This document shows, piece by piece, positions 7,076 to 14,157 of a DNA stretch of 42,418 nt. Within the stretch, counting starts at the first letter, position 1. Every line of letters starts with the position of its first letter. The translations under genes and the position numbers were made by a program. Source of the stretch: an uncultured Lachnospiraceae bacterium (GTDB lineage: Bacteria; Bacillota_A; Clostridia; Lachnospirales; Lachnospiraceae); contig CADCIU010000024.1 in NCBI GenBank assembly GCA_902801585.1, positions 1 to 42,418 of the forward strand, written 5' to 3'. The notes under the pieces were generated by a model that did not search any database, was not told the DNA's origin, and saw only the letters and a list, made by a program, of their open reading frames with translations.

Positions 7076-8227
7076 TCAGTTTCCCGTCTGTCCCTGCGCG
7101 GACTCCTCAGCGGTTTTTGCTGCGGGCGTCTGTTCCTGGGGAACCTCTACATCGAGCTCGGAATACGTGTCATCCGGCGTCCAGCCGATCGCAGCTGCAA
7201 CTACAGGATTATACCAGGCGGATGCCGTTTCCTTCACATCAAGGATCTCCATTCTGGAAGGATCGCCGCGGTATTCGTCCTCCTCATCCTCGTAATCTCC
7301 TCCGCCGTAGACGAGGATCTCCTGTGCCATATCTGCCGCCTCGACACCGACCTCGTAATAATCGACGCCGTAAGAGACGAGACCTCCCTTCTTGCACATG
7401 CTGCCGTCTGAAGTAAAGACTCTGGTACCGTTCTGCACAGCGTACTGGTTCACCTTGTCCATGTTGACCGCAAGAACATTGTCATTGGGCAGATACAGAA
7501 CGGAGCACTCCGAAGCAGCTTTGCTGATCACCCCTTCCATATCCTCTGCGCCGGCAAAGGTGTATTCTTTAAAGGATACATCGTTCTCGTCCAAATACTT
7601 CTCCATGAGTCTGCACTGGAATGCCGAGTTGACCTCATCTTTGCAATAGAGCATGCCGACCGTTCCGTCATCGGGCATGAGCTGCATGAGCAGCTGGCTC
7701 TGTTTGCCGACAGAAGGCATTCCCGAGACACCGGTCACATTGCCGCCGGGCTCCCCTAATGAACTGACGCCTCCCGCAATGATAAAGTCTGTCACCGCAG
7801 CACCGACGACAGGAATGTCTTTCGTGGCGGCATTGACCCGCATTAAGGCACCCGTGCCGACAGCCAGGATCAAATCGTCCTTGTCCTGCAGAAAATGATC
7901 AATGATCACATCGCAGTCTTCCATCGTTCCGTCAGCGACTTTATAATCGATCACCACATCTTCTCCCAAAAGTTCACTCAGGCGATCGCGGAATCCCTCG
8001 CCGGTGAGATCAAGTGCCTCATGAGGAGCCTGCTGGATGATACCGACGTAATACTTGCCCTCCTCGTGGACAGCAGGTGTATATTTCTCAACTTCCTGTA
8101 CTTCCTGCTGCGTTGCGCCTGCATCCGCATCCTTTTCATTCTGTTTATCCTTGCTGCCGGATCCGCCGCACGCAGTTACCGCCAGAAGCACTAAGCACAA
8201 AACAATCGCTGCTAATCTTTTATTCAT
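7076..8227 (-). CDS. ABC transporter substrate-binding lipoprotein, TrpX-like
   Basis: The 383-residue product begins with a lipoprotein signal (MNKRLAAIVL then a lipobox LLAVTAC, Cys at residue 20). The mature part is an ABC_sub_bind-type periplasmic-binding fold: YYVGIIQQAPHEALDLTGEGF, ILAVGTGALM, DIPVVGAAVTDF, GGNVTGVSG, YGVDYYEVGVEAADMA. This family includes TrpX, proposed to bind tryptophan or other amino acids. The usual permease and ATPase genes are not adjacent, so it is an orphan binding protein here. The start at 8225-8227 has GGAGGT upstream; a longer reading adds 16 non-signal residues. An acidic YEDEEDEY segment lies near the C-terminus. Confidence 0.82.
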   Translation of the reverse strand: MNKRLAAIVLCLVLLAVTACGGSGSKDKQNEKDADAGATQQEVQEVEKYTPAVHEEGKYYVGIIQQAPHEALDLTGEGFRDRLSELLGEDVVIDYKVADGTMEDCDVIIDHFLQDKDDLILAVGTGALMRVNAATKDIPVVGAAVTDFIIAGGVSSLGEPGGNVTGVSGMPSVGKQSQLLMQLMPDDGTVGMLYCKDEVNSAFQCRLMEKYLDENDVSFKEYTFAGAEDMEGVISKAASECSVLYLPNDNVLAVNMDKVNQYAVQNGTRVFTSDGSMCKKGGLVSYGVDYYEVGVEAADMAQEILVYGGGDYEDEEDEYRGDPSRMEILDVKETASAWYNPVVAAAIGWTPDDTYSELDVEVPQEQTPAAKTAEESAQGQTGN

Positions 8228-8280
8228 TAATACCTCCATACATGCCGCTGCATGACTCACCGGTCGGAGCGGCAATCCAT

Positions 8281-8300
8281 ATTATATCCAGGATATTATA
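8281..8300 (-). promoter_or_regulatory. Candidate -10 region of the TrpX-like gene
   Basis: Two TATAAT hexamers on the minus strand (8281-8286 and 8295-8300) lie 54 to 73 bases before the start codon. No convincing -35 accompanies either, so the exact promoter is unsure. Confidence 0.35.
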
Positions 8301-8426
8301 CCCCAGGAATTGTCGAAAAAGAAGACGGTTTTTATCTGCAGCGCGGCGATTTCCGTAACTGTGCGCTTTATTTTTCCCATATACGGACTTTATAATAAAA
8401 AAGCAGTTCGACATTTTCGAGTATCA

Positions 8427-8500
8427 TTGACAAAATCACCCGTTTCATCAATAATACACGAGATGTACCAAGACACCTGTCGACCTGCCGTACGGCAGGC
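8427..8500 (+). promoter_or_regulatory. Promoter and leader hairpin of the PTS IIC gene
   Basis: TTGACA (8427-8432) and AATAAT (8450-8455) are 17 bases apart and point to the PTS gene at 8526. The short leader holds a perfect 16-base palindrome, CCTGCCGTACGGCAGG (8484-8499), followed by CTTTTG. It could act as an attenuator or as an operator for a dimeric regulator. Confidence 0.5.
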
Positions 8501-8525
8501 TTTTGACAGAAAGGAAAAAAAGAAT

Positions 8526-9605
8526 ATGAAAGAGTTCCTGAAGAAAAAGAACATTGAGATCTCCGCAAAGCGTTACGGCATCGATGCCCTCGGCGCCATG
8601 GCACAGGGTCTGTTCGCATCACTGCTGATCGGCACGATCCTGAACACGCTGGGCTCCCAGCTGGGGATTGAAGCCCTGAAGGTCTGCGGCGGATATGCCT
8701 CCTCCATGAGCGGCCCCGCGATGGCGATCGCGATCGGATATGCATTGCAGGCACCGCCTCTTGTCCTCTTCTCACTGGCTACGGTAGGATATGCCGCCAA
8801 TGCGCTGGGAAGTACGACGCTGAGCGGCGGAAGCGGCGCCGGAGGTCCCCTGGCCGTTCTCTTTATCGCCGTCATTGCCGCTGAATTCGGAAAGGCCGTT
8901 TCCAAGGAGACCAAGGTGGACATTCTTGTCACCCCTCTGGTAACGATCCTTGTCGGCGTGGGGCTTTCCGCACTAATCGCTCCCGCCATCGGAACAGCCG
9001 CTTCCAGCGTCGGCTCCGTCATCATGTGGGCGACCGACCTTCAGCCCTTCCTCATGGGCATCGTTGTATCTGTGATCATAGGCATGGCGCTGACTCTTCC
9101 GATCTCTTCCGCAGCGATCTGCGCCGCATTAGGCCTGACGGGGCTGGCGGGCGGCGCGGCTGTAGCCGGCTGCTGTGCACAGATGATCGGTTTCGCCGTG
9201 ATGTCTTTCAAAGAGAATAAATGGGGCGGACTGATCTCCCAGGGGATCGGAACATCCATGCTGCAGATGGGCAACATCGTGCGAAATCCCAGGATCTGGA
9301 TCCCGCCGATCATCACATCCGCGATCACCGGTCCTATTGCCACCTGCTTGTTCCGTCTTCAGATGAATGATCCCGCAAGCGCAGTCGCATCCGGAATGGG
9401 CACTTGCGGTCTTGTAGGACAGATCGGTGTATACGCGGGCTGGGTCGCAGATTGTGCGGCCGGCACCAAGGCAGCGATCACAGCGATGGATTGGATCGGT
9501 CTGATCCTGATCTCCTTCGTGCTTCCCGCCGTTCTGACTCCGCTGATCGCCATACCGCTTCGCCGGGCAGGATGGATCAAGGAAGGCGATCTGAAACTTC
9601 AATAA
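8526..9605 (+). CDS. PTS transporter subunit IIC-like membrane protein (PTS_EIIC_2 type)
   Basis: A 359-residue polytopic membrane protein. It begins MKEFLKKKNIEISAKRYGID and has many hydrophobic segments with the Gly/Ser/Ala-rich loops of this family (MAQGLFASLLIGTILNTLG, GGYASSMSGPAMAIAIGYAL, TLPISSAAICAALGL, SQGIGTSMLQMGNI, ASGMGTCGLVGQIGVY). The family is annotated as a PTS sugar permease subunit, but no IIA, IIB or IIC partner and no catabolic gene is close, so the substrate and even the PTS link are uncertain. A reading frame open upstream to 8310 is not used: GAAAGGA precedes the ATG at 8526 and a promoter lies just ahead of it. It has its own terminator. Confidence 0.8.
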   Translation: MKEFLKKKNIEISAKRYGIDALGAMAQGLFASLLIGTILNTLGSQLGIEALKVCGGYASSMSGPAMAIAIGYALQAPPLVLFSLATVGYAANALGSTTLSGGSGAGGPLAVLFIAVIAAEFGKAVSKETKVDILVTPLVTILVGVGLSALIAPAIGTAASSVGSVIMWATDLQPFLMGIVVSVIIGMALTLPISSAAICAALGLTGLAGGAAVAGCCAQMIGFAVMSFKENKWGGLISQGIGTSMLQMGNIVRNPRIWIPPIITSAITGPIATCLFRLQMNDPASAVASGMGTCGLVGQIGVYAGWVADCAAGTKAAITAMDWIGLILISFVLPAVLTPLIAIPLRRAGWIKEGDLKLQ

Positions 9606-9644
9606 TTAATCTTTAATACAATAAGTCTTCAGCAGAACGCAATA

Positions 9645-9701
9645 TCGCCGGAGCGGTCCTGCGCCGGGTTCATCCCGGCCGGTGCCTCTCCGGCGATTTT
9701 T
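9645..9701 (+). terminator. Intrinsic terminator of the PTS IIC gene
   Basis: Outer arms TCGCCGGAG (9645-9653) and CTCCGGCGA (9688-9696), an inner GC-rich hairpin (CCGGG/CCCGG) and a run of five T at 9697-9701. It lies 40 bases past the stop codon. Confidence 0.9.
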
Positions 9702-9776
9702 CGACTCATCTTTGAGTTCATACTTTTTCGTTCATACCTTTTTAAGCAAATCTATGCGCTGAAGGACTGATCGGCG

Positions 9777-9902
9777 TCAATCCTCATCGTTCTGGCTCTT
9801 AAAGCCCACGACCGCCGATACGCCTGCCACTACACCCATCAGGACCACAAGCAGTACAACAAGTCCCAATCCGGCAAGAGCAATGACCACACCTGTATCC
9901 AT
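9777..9902 (-). CDS. Small single-span membrane protein, 41 residues
   Basis: A 41-codon frame begins MDTGVVIALAGLG, continues as one long hydrophobic helix (LVVLLVVLMGVVAGVSAVVG) and ends with a charged tail FKSQNDED. GGAGGAAATGAG stands directly before the ATG, a strong reason to believe it is translated. It lies 64 bases after the zinc-ribbon gene on the same strand and may be co-transcribed with it. I do not recognise the family; a small membrane regulator or accessory subunit is possible but not shown. Confidence 0.6.
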   Translation of the reverse strand: MDTGVVIALAGLGLVVLLVVLMGVVAGVSAVVGFKSQNDED

Positions 9903-9966
9903 CTCATTTCCTCCGATTCCAAAACACTTGATCTTAAAACTTTTGATCCAAAAAACTCAATGCCTG

Positions 9967-10608
9967 TTACGCATCCGCTGAAGAGCCGGTCGTTTCCGTT
10001 TCAGGTGTGCCGGCACTGCCCGCCGCTGTATCCGGTGAATCGGCCTGCGCGGAAGCCTCAGCTTCCTCTGTCTCTTCCGGCTGATATGCGGCTGACGGTT
10101 CTGCTGCGTCAGAAGGTGCGTACCCGGCTGCCTGCTCAGCATGTTCTGCAGGCTGATAGTCGTTCATCGGCTCATCCGCGAAAGTGATCCTCGTGCCGCA
10201 GTCAGGGCAGAACAACATTCCCTTCGTGATCTTCCTTCCGCAGGAAGGGCATTTCATATCCGACTTGAACTCCTTGATCTTCCCTTCCTTGAGGGCGATC
10301 ACTTCCTCTTCGGACTTGATATACATGATCTTGGTGAGAACATCCTTCCAATCGCGGAATTTGATCTCCCTCACCAGGCTGTCAATATTGCCGGATTCGA
10401 GCGCCTCGCGGATCTGGTCGGCGGTCAGATCATTAAATCCGTCATAGGCAAGTATCATTCCCAGTTCCTCGTGAAGATCCCTGATCTTTCTTTTGGAATC
10501 GGAAACTTCGACGTTCATTGTCACGACATCTGCAAGCTCCTTGGTCTTCTGCAGTGCCCCCTGGCTTCCCTGTGTAATCTTCTGGCTCAGTTCTTCCCAA
10601 AAAGACAT
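9967..10608 (-). CDS. Zinc-ribbon protein with acidic low-complexity tail
   Basis: The 213-residue protein has an N-terminal helical half (MSFWEELSQKITQGSQGALQ, then VSDSKRKIRDLHEELGMILA), a zinc ribbon with two CxxC pairs (CPSCGRKI near residue 120 and CPDCGTRI near 134), and a 70-residue tail rich in Ala, Glu, Pro and Ser. No membrane segment is visible. Clostridial proteins with this layout are annotated only as zinc-ribbon domain proteins and their role is unknown. It is followed by the 41-residue membrane protein and preceded by the pyrophosphatase gene 60 bases away. Confidence 0.85.
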   Translation of the reverse strand: MSFWEELSQKITQGSQGALQKTKELADVVTMNVEVSDSKRKIRDLHEELGMILAYDGFNDLTADQIREALESGNIDSLVREIKFRDWKDVLTKIMYIKSEEEVIALKEGKIKEFKSDMKCPSCGRKITKGMLFCPDCGTRITFADEPMNDYQPAEHAEQAAGYAPSDAAEPSAAYQPEETEEAEASAQADSPDTAAGSAGTPETETTGSSADA

Positions 10609-10669
10609 ATTAGCACCTTTCTATCTTATTTCTATACTGCTCATTGCTGATTTCGACTACTGATCATGT

Positions 10670-12307
10670 TCATGAGTATTTCTGTATGACGGCCGTAAGC
10701 CTCGGAAGGAGCTGCGATTTTCTGGAGAGCACTCCGATCTGAAGGCTCCTCGACTCTCCTTTCTCATTAGGGAAAGCCTCCAGCGCCCATGCCGATTTAT
10801 CTCCCGCCGCAAAGACCACAGACCCGTTCTCCAGAATACTGGTAAACGCCATCACGCACAGATCCAGCTCCTTCCTCTTGGTGAAGTCCTCCAGCAGGTT
10901 CTGGATCTGTCTTTCCATCGATCTTGCCGTATCCGCGGATGTGACGATGACCTGTGAGATCATGGTCTTGCATCCCTCGATGTTGAAGAATTTGATATCC
11001 TGATTGAGCAGCTCGGTCAGCGTCTTGCCTTTGATGTTGGCACTCACGGAGAACATGTCCTTGGCAAATTCATCGATATCAAGTCCGGCGATCCCTGCAA
11101 GGAACTGCGCCGTGGCAATATCCTTGGCCGTTGTTGTCGGCGACTGGAATTTGAGCGTGTCGGACAGGATCGCGCCAAGGATCAGTCCGGCAAGATTCTT
11201 GGGCAGCGGGATCTGGTTCTCTCTGAACATCGTTGCGACGATCGTAGCAGAACTGCCAATGATCTCATTTCGGAACGCCACCGGCTGGTTTGAAGAGAAA
11301 TCGTTGATCCTGTGATGGTCGATCACTTCAAGGACCGTTGCTTTTTCAATTCCCCTTACGGACTGCGAGAACTCATTGTGGTCCACGAGGATCAGGTTCT
11401 TGTTGCCCGTATTCATGACATGATAGCGTGACACATATCCGATGAGCTTGTTCTGGTTATCGATGACCGGATAGGCGTGGAAGCGGCTCCGCAGCATCTT
11501 GCGTCCGGCATCCTCCACCAGTTCCGACGCGTAGAACTTGATCGGATTCTTTTTCATCACCTTGGATACTCTCGGGGCAAAATATACATACCTCGAGGTG
11601 TTCATCGTGTCGTGTCCGGAAATAATGACAGAGCAGTGATGCTCTTTGGCAGCCTCAATGACCTCCGGTGCCACCTGATCCGTGCGCACGACGATCAGGA
11701 CACCGGCGCCCATCCTGACCAGATCCTCATGGACCTTAGGGTCATTTCCGGTGATCAGGATCATGTCCCTGAAATCAAAATCTGTCAGCTTTTCCTTTGT
11801 AAGTGCAATGATGCTGACTTTGCCGTTGACGCGGCTCATAGGATCATTGTAGACGATCCTGCCGCCGACGGCCTTGCATATACACTCCACCGGTGTATCC
11901 TGAAGGAGCTTCGACGTGCTCTCCGTATCCCCCATGGAGAGATCCGCCGCATCGCTTCTCGTCACGATCCCCAACAGTTTGCCGTCGGGATCCACCACGC
12001 TGCAGATCTGCCTGTTATTCTTCTGAAGGATCTGAATCGCCTCAAACAAAGTCTTGTCCGGCTCGATCGACACCGGTTCATCCAGGTCGATCTCGCCCAG
12101 TTTGTATCTGGCATCTTCAAGCAGCATCGGCATCTCAAATCCAAAACGCTTTAAAAGATACTTCGTCTCGGCACTGAGTTTCCCGAGACGGCATGGAATC
12201 GCCTTGATCCCGTTCGCCCGTTTATAAAATGCATAACCAATCGCTGATGCCACGGAGTCTGAGTCCGGATGTTTGTGGCCTGTAACGTATACTCGGTTCA
12301 ATTCCAT
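10670..12307 (-). CDS. Family II (Mn-dependent) inorganic pyrophosphatase with CBS and DRTGG domains
   Basis: The enzyme hydrolyses pyrophosphate to phosphate in the cytoplasm. The DHH catalytic domain begins at the N-terminus (VTGHKHPDSDS at residues 8-18) and is interrupted by a regulatory insert: CBS (SIEPDKTLFEAIQILQKNNR), DRTGG-like domain (about 125-245) and a second CBS (FHAYPVIDNQNKLIGYVSRY). It resumes with LILVDHNEFSQSV and the DHH motif VIDHHRI, then the DHHA2 domain (GLILGAILSDTLKFQSPTTT). The 545-residue length fits CBS-pyrophosphatases, which are known to be inhibited by AMP/ADP and activated by ATP or diadenosine polyphosphates. AAGGAGGG precedes the ATG. Confidence 0.94.
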   Translation of the reverse strand: MELNRVYVTGHKHPDSDSVASAIGYAFYKRANGIKAIPCRLGKLSAETKYLLKRFGFEMPMLLEDARYKLGEIDLDEPVSIEPDKTLFEAIQILQKNNRQICSVVDPDGKLLGIVTRSDAADLSMGDTESTSKLLQDTPVECICKAVGGRIVYNDPMSRVNGKVSIIALTKEKLTDFDFRDMILITGNDPKVHEDLVRMGAGVLIVVRTDQVAPEVIEAAKEHHCSVIISGHDTMNTSRYVYFAPRVSKVMKKNPIKFYASELVEDAGRKMLRSRFHAYPVIDNQNKLIGYVSRYHVMNTGNKNLILVDHNEFSQSVRGIEKATVLEVIDHHRINDFSSNQPVAFRNEIIGSSATIVATMFRENQIPLPKNLAGLILGAILSDTLKFQSPTTTAKDIATAQFLAGIAGLDIDEFAKDMFSVSANIKGKTLTELLNQDIKFFNIEGCKTMISQVIVTSADTARSMERQIQNLLEDFTKRKELDLCVMAFTSILENGSVVFAAGDKSAWALEAFPNEKGESRSLQIGVLSRKSQLLPRLTAVIQKYS

Positions 12308-12415
12308 ATATACACCCTCCTTATTAACAATTTACCACATCGGCGCTCAAAAATCATCCGGCATAACCGGATCCCGAGGTACAATTGGTAAATCCGGACA
12401 CTGATCTGCGGACTC

Positions 12416-13285
12416 TTAAGGCCCGGCCGAATATTTCATCTCTTTACCGGTATCGATCACACCCAGATATTCCTCCAAACAGATTTCTTCGGCCATGATC
12501 TCCTGAGCCGCTTCCTGCCCCACATATCGGTAATGCCAGGGCTCATACGTGATCCCCGTGATCTCCTGTTTGTCCTTAGGGTAGCGCAGAATAAATCCGT
12601 ACTCACCGCAGTGCTCCATGAGCCACTGCTGCGTATCATTGAGCTCCTGGTTCTCATCGAGCGACTGGTGATATACATCTACGATATCGACGGCAAGCCC
12701 GGCTTCATGCTCACTGGAGCCCGGGACCGCCACATTTCTTGCCGTCTCTTCCCGCGCCTCCTCTTCCGAATATCCCTGATACCGGAATCTTCTCACATCA
12801 TTTTCAAACAGTATCTCCTGCTTGCTGCGTTCCCTGTAGGAACTGCAGATCAGAGGCGTAAAGCCGGCTTCTCTGCAGTCCGAGAGCATTTCTCTCAAGT
12901 GCTCTGCCGCACAGATATCCACTTGGTGCCCGTACTCCACATTCTCCAGTTCCGCCTCATATTCATCAGGGAGCAGATGCCACGGGTTGATGAGTATAAG
13001 CTCTTTCTCACTGTACTTCTCTGTCCCGATCGGTTCGATCGCTTCCGAAATGGTCCTTGCATCGGTGCGGACTCTGCTGATCAGAGCGTGCTGCGCATGT
13101 TTGAACCGGGCTTCCCAATCTCTCTTTACTATCTCCTCAGTGAATCCTTCTGTATTCGATTCTAATGCTGATTCCAATCCGGATTCTGATCCGGATGCCG
13201 GCCGCCATGCAGTTAAAACTGCAGTGATCACACAAGCTGCGAGGACGACACAGACCATGTTTGTGCTTTTCTTCAATAATGTCAT
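12416..13285 (-). CDS. VanY-type D-alanyl-D-alanine carboxypeptidase (peptidase M15B)
   Basis: An exported zinc carboxypeptidase that trims the terminal D-Ala from peptidoglycan stem peptides. After a signal or anchor segment (MVCVVLAACVITAVL) and a Ser/Glu-rich linker comes the M15 domain: LICSSYRERSKQ, the metal site GSSEHEAGLAVDIVD (SxHxxGxAxD) and the catalytic EPWHYRYVG. The 289-residue length is normal. No VanR/S or VanH/A/X genes are near, so it is a housekeeping wall enzyme rather than a resistance gene. The start has only a poor ribosome binding site (GCGGAAAC), so it may be weakly translated. Confidence 0.92.
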   Translation of the reverse strand: MTLLKKSTNMVCVVLAACVITAVLTAWRPASGSESGLESALESNTEGFTEEIVKRDWEARFKHAQHALISRVRTDARTISEAIEPIGTEKYSEKELILINPWHLLPDEYEAELENVEYGHQVDICAAEHLREMLSDCREAGFTPLICSSYRERSKQEILFENDVRRFRYQGYSEEEAREETARNVAVPGSSEHEAGLAVDIVDVYHQSLDENQELNDTQQWLMEHCGEYGFILRYPKDKQEITGITYEPWHYRYVGQEAAQEIMAEEICLEEYLGVIDTGKEMKYSAGP

Positions 13286-13340
13286 ATGTTTCCGCTTATA
13301 TAGATGAATGCTTAATAATGCTTTATGATACTTAAAGATA

Positions 13341-13826
13341 TTATGACGAATGATCGAGGCGCTTTCCGTTCAGGACAGCCTCCACAAGGCCTCCCGCTCC
13401 GTCGTAGACGAGTTTCAGGGAGAAAAAGGGTTCTTCCGTCATCAAAAGGCGAAAGAATATTTTGTCTCCCTCCCATATATTGAGTGCATCGACCTGATCC
13501 TTGGGGACCCACTCCAATACGCCCTCGTCGCATTCTGCGGGCGTCCCCTCAAAGCCGTCTGCCGTGAACAGATGCATATACTCCGTGACTCCATCCCCGG
13601 ACACGAATGTGACGATGCCCCTGAAACGGTAGGACGTAAGCGTGCAGCCTGTCTCTTCTTTGACCTCACGCACAAGACACTCCTCAGGACTCTCGTCCTG
13701 TTCAAAGTGCCCGCCGACGCCGATCCACTTATCTTTATTCACATCATTTTTCTTCACCACCCGGTGAAGCATCAGGTATTTTCCGTCCCGCTCCAAGTAG
13801 CAGAGCGTGCTCAGTTCTGCATGCAA
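13341..13826 (-). CDS. Nudix hydrolase, MutT/8-oxo-dGTP type
   Basis: A 161-residue Nudix protein. The Nudix box begins GGHFEQDESPEEC and ends REVKEETGC, matching Gx5Ex7REUxEExGU. The front LCYLERDGKYLMLHRVVKKN and the segment KWIGVGG resemble MutT-type 8-oxo-dGTP diphosphatases, which clean the nucleotide pool, but substrate cannot be read from sequence. It starts with TTG (13824-13826); GGGAGG lies about 10 bases upstream and no in-frame ATG exists nearby. It sits 28 bases behind the transglutaminase-acylphosphatase gene and is probably co-transcribed. Confidence 0.9.
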   Translation of the reverse strand: MHAELSTLCYLERDGKYLMLHRVVKKNDVNKDKWIGVGGHFEQDESPEECLVREVKEETGCTLTSYRFRGIVTFVSGDGVTEYMHLFTADGFEGTPAECDEGVLEWVPKDQVDALNIWEGDKIFFRLLMTEEPFFSLKLVYDGAGGLVEAVLNGKRLDHSS

Positions 13827-13854
13827 AATAGTCCAGCCTCCCTTTTTTCCGCAG

Positions 13855-14157
13855 TCAATAGTAACCCTTGACGCCGAATCCTCTCTCGCCGTCTTTGACC
13901 GGGATCTCCTCGATGTCCATATGGTCGATGCGGATCCAGTGCCCGCTTCGCATATGGGTCAAAAGCATACCGATCCCTGCGGGCGTCCCCTGCACTTCCA
14001 TCTCCACGCTGCCGTCCGGAAGGTTCTCCACCCAGCCCGTGAGTCCCACTCTTTTTGCCGCATAAGTGGCCTGATAGCGGAATCCCACTCCCTGGACTCT
14101 GCCGCTGAAGATAATGTGCTCACGGATCACATCCTTGTAAGGATCAACTTGTGGCAT
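13855..14157 (-). CDS. acyP: Acylphosphatase, possible independent product from an internal start
   Basis: Acylphosphatases hydrolyse carboxyl-phosphate bonds such as acetyl phosphate or acyl-phosphate protein adducts in the cytoplasm. The last 100 codons of the long ORF form a complete domain of the usual free-standing length. The phosphate loop and catalytic Arg are in SGRVQGVGFR (Arg about residue 27) and the catalytic Asn in GWVENLPDG (about 45). The ATG at 14155-14157 is preceded by AGGAGG 4 bases upstream (14162-14167), a consensus site inside the larger coding frame. I infer in-frame internal initiation. The alternative is that the site is accidental and only the fused protein is made. 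Confidence 0.6.
   Translation of the reverse strand: MPQVDPYKDVIREHIIFSGRVQGVGFRYQATYAAKRVGLTGWVENLPDGSVEMEVQGTPAGIGMLLTHMRSGHWIRIDHMDIEEIPVKDGERGFGVKGYY

Noticed and set aside
12327..12395. ATTTACCA/TGGTAAAT inverted repeat upstream of the pyrophosphatase gene
   Set aside because: The arms are short and 50 or more bases apart; chance is likely.
13827..13860. Frameshift suspicion between Nudix gene and acylphosphatase end
   Set aside because: The acylphosphatase ends normally with GFGVKGYY and a stop; the Nudix TTG start has its own ribosome binding site.
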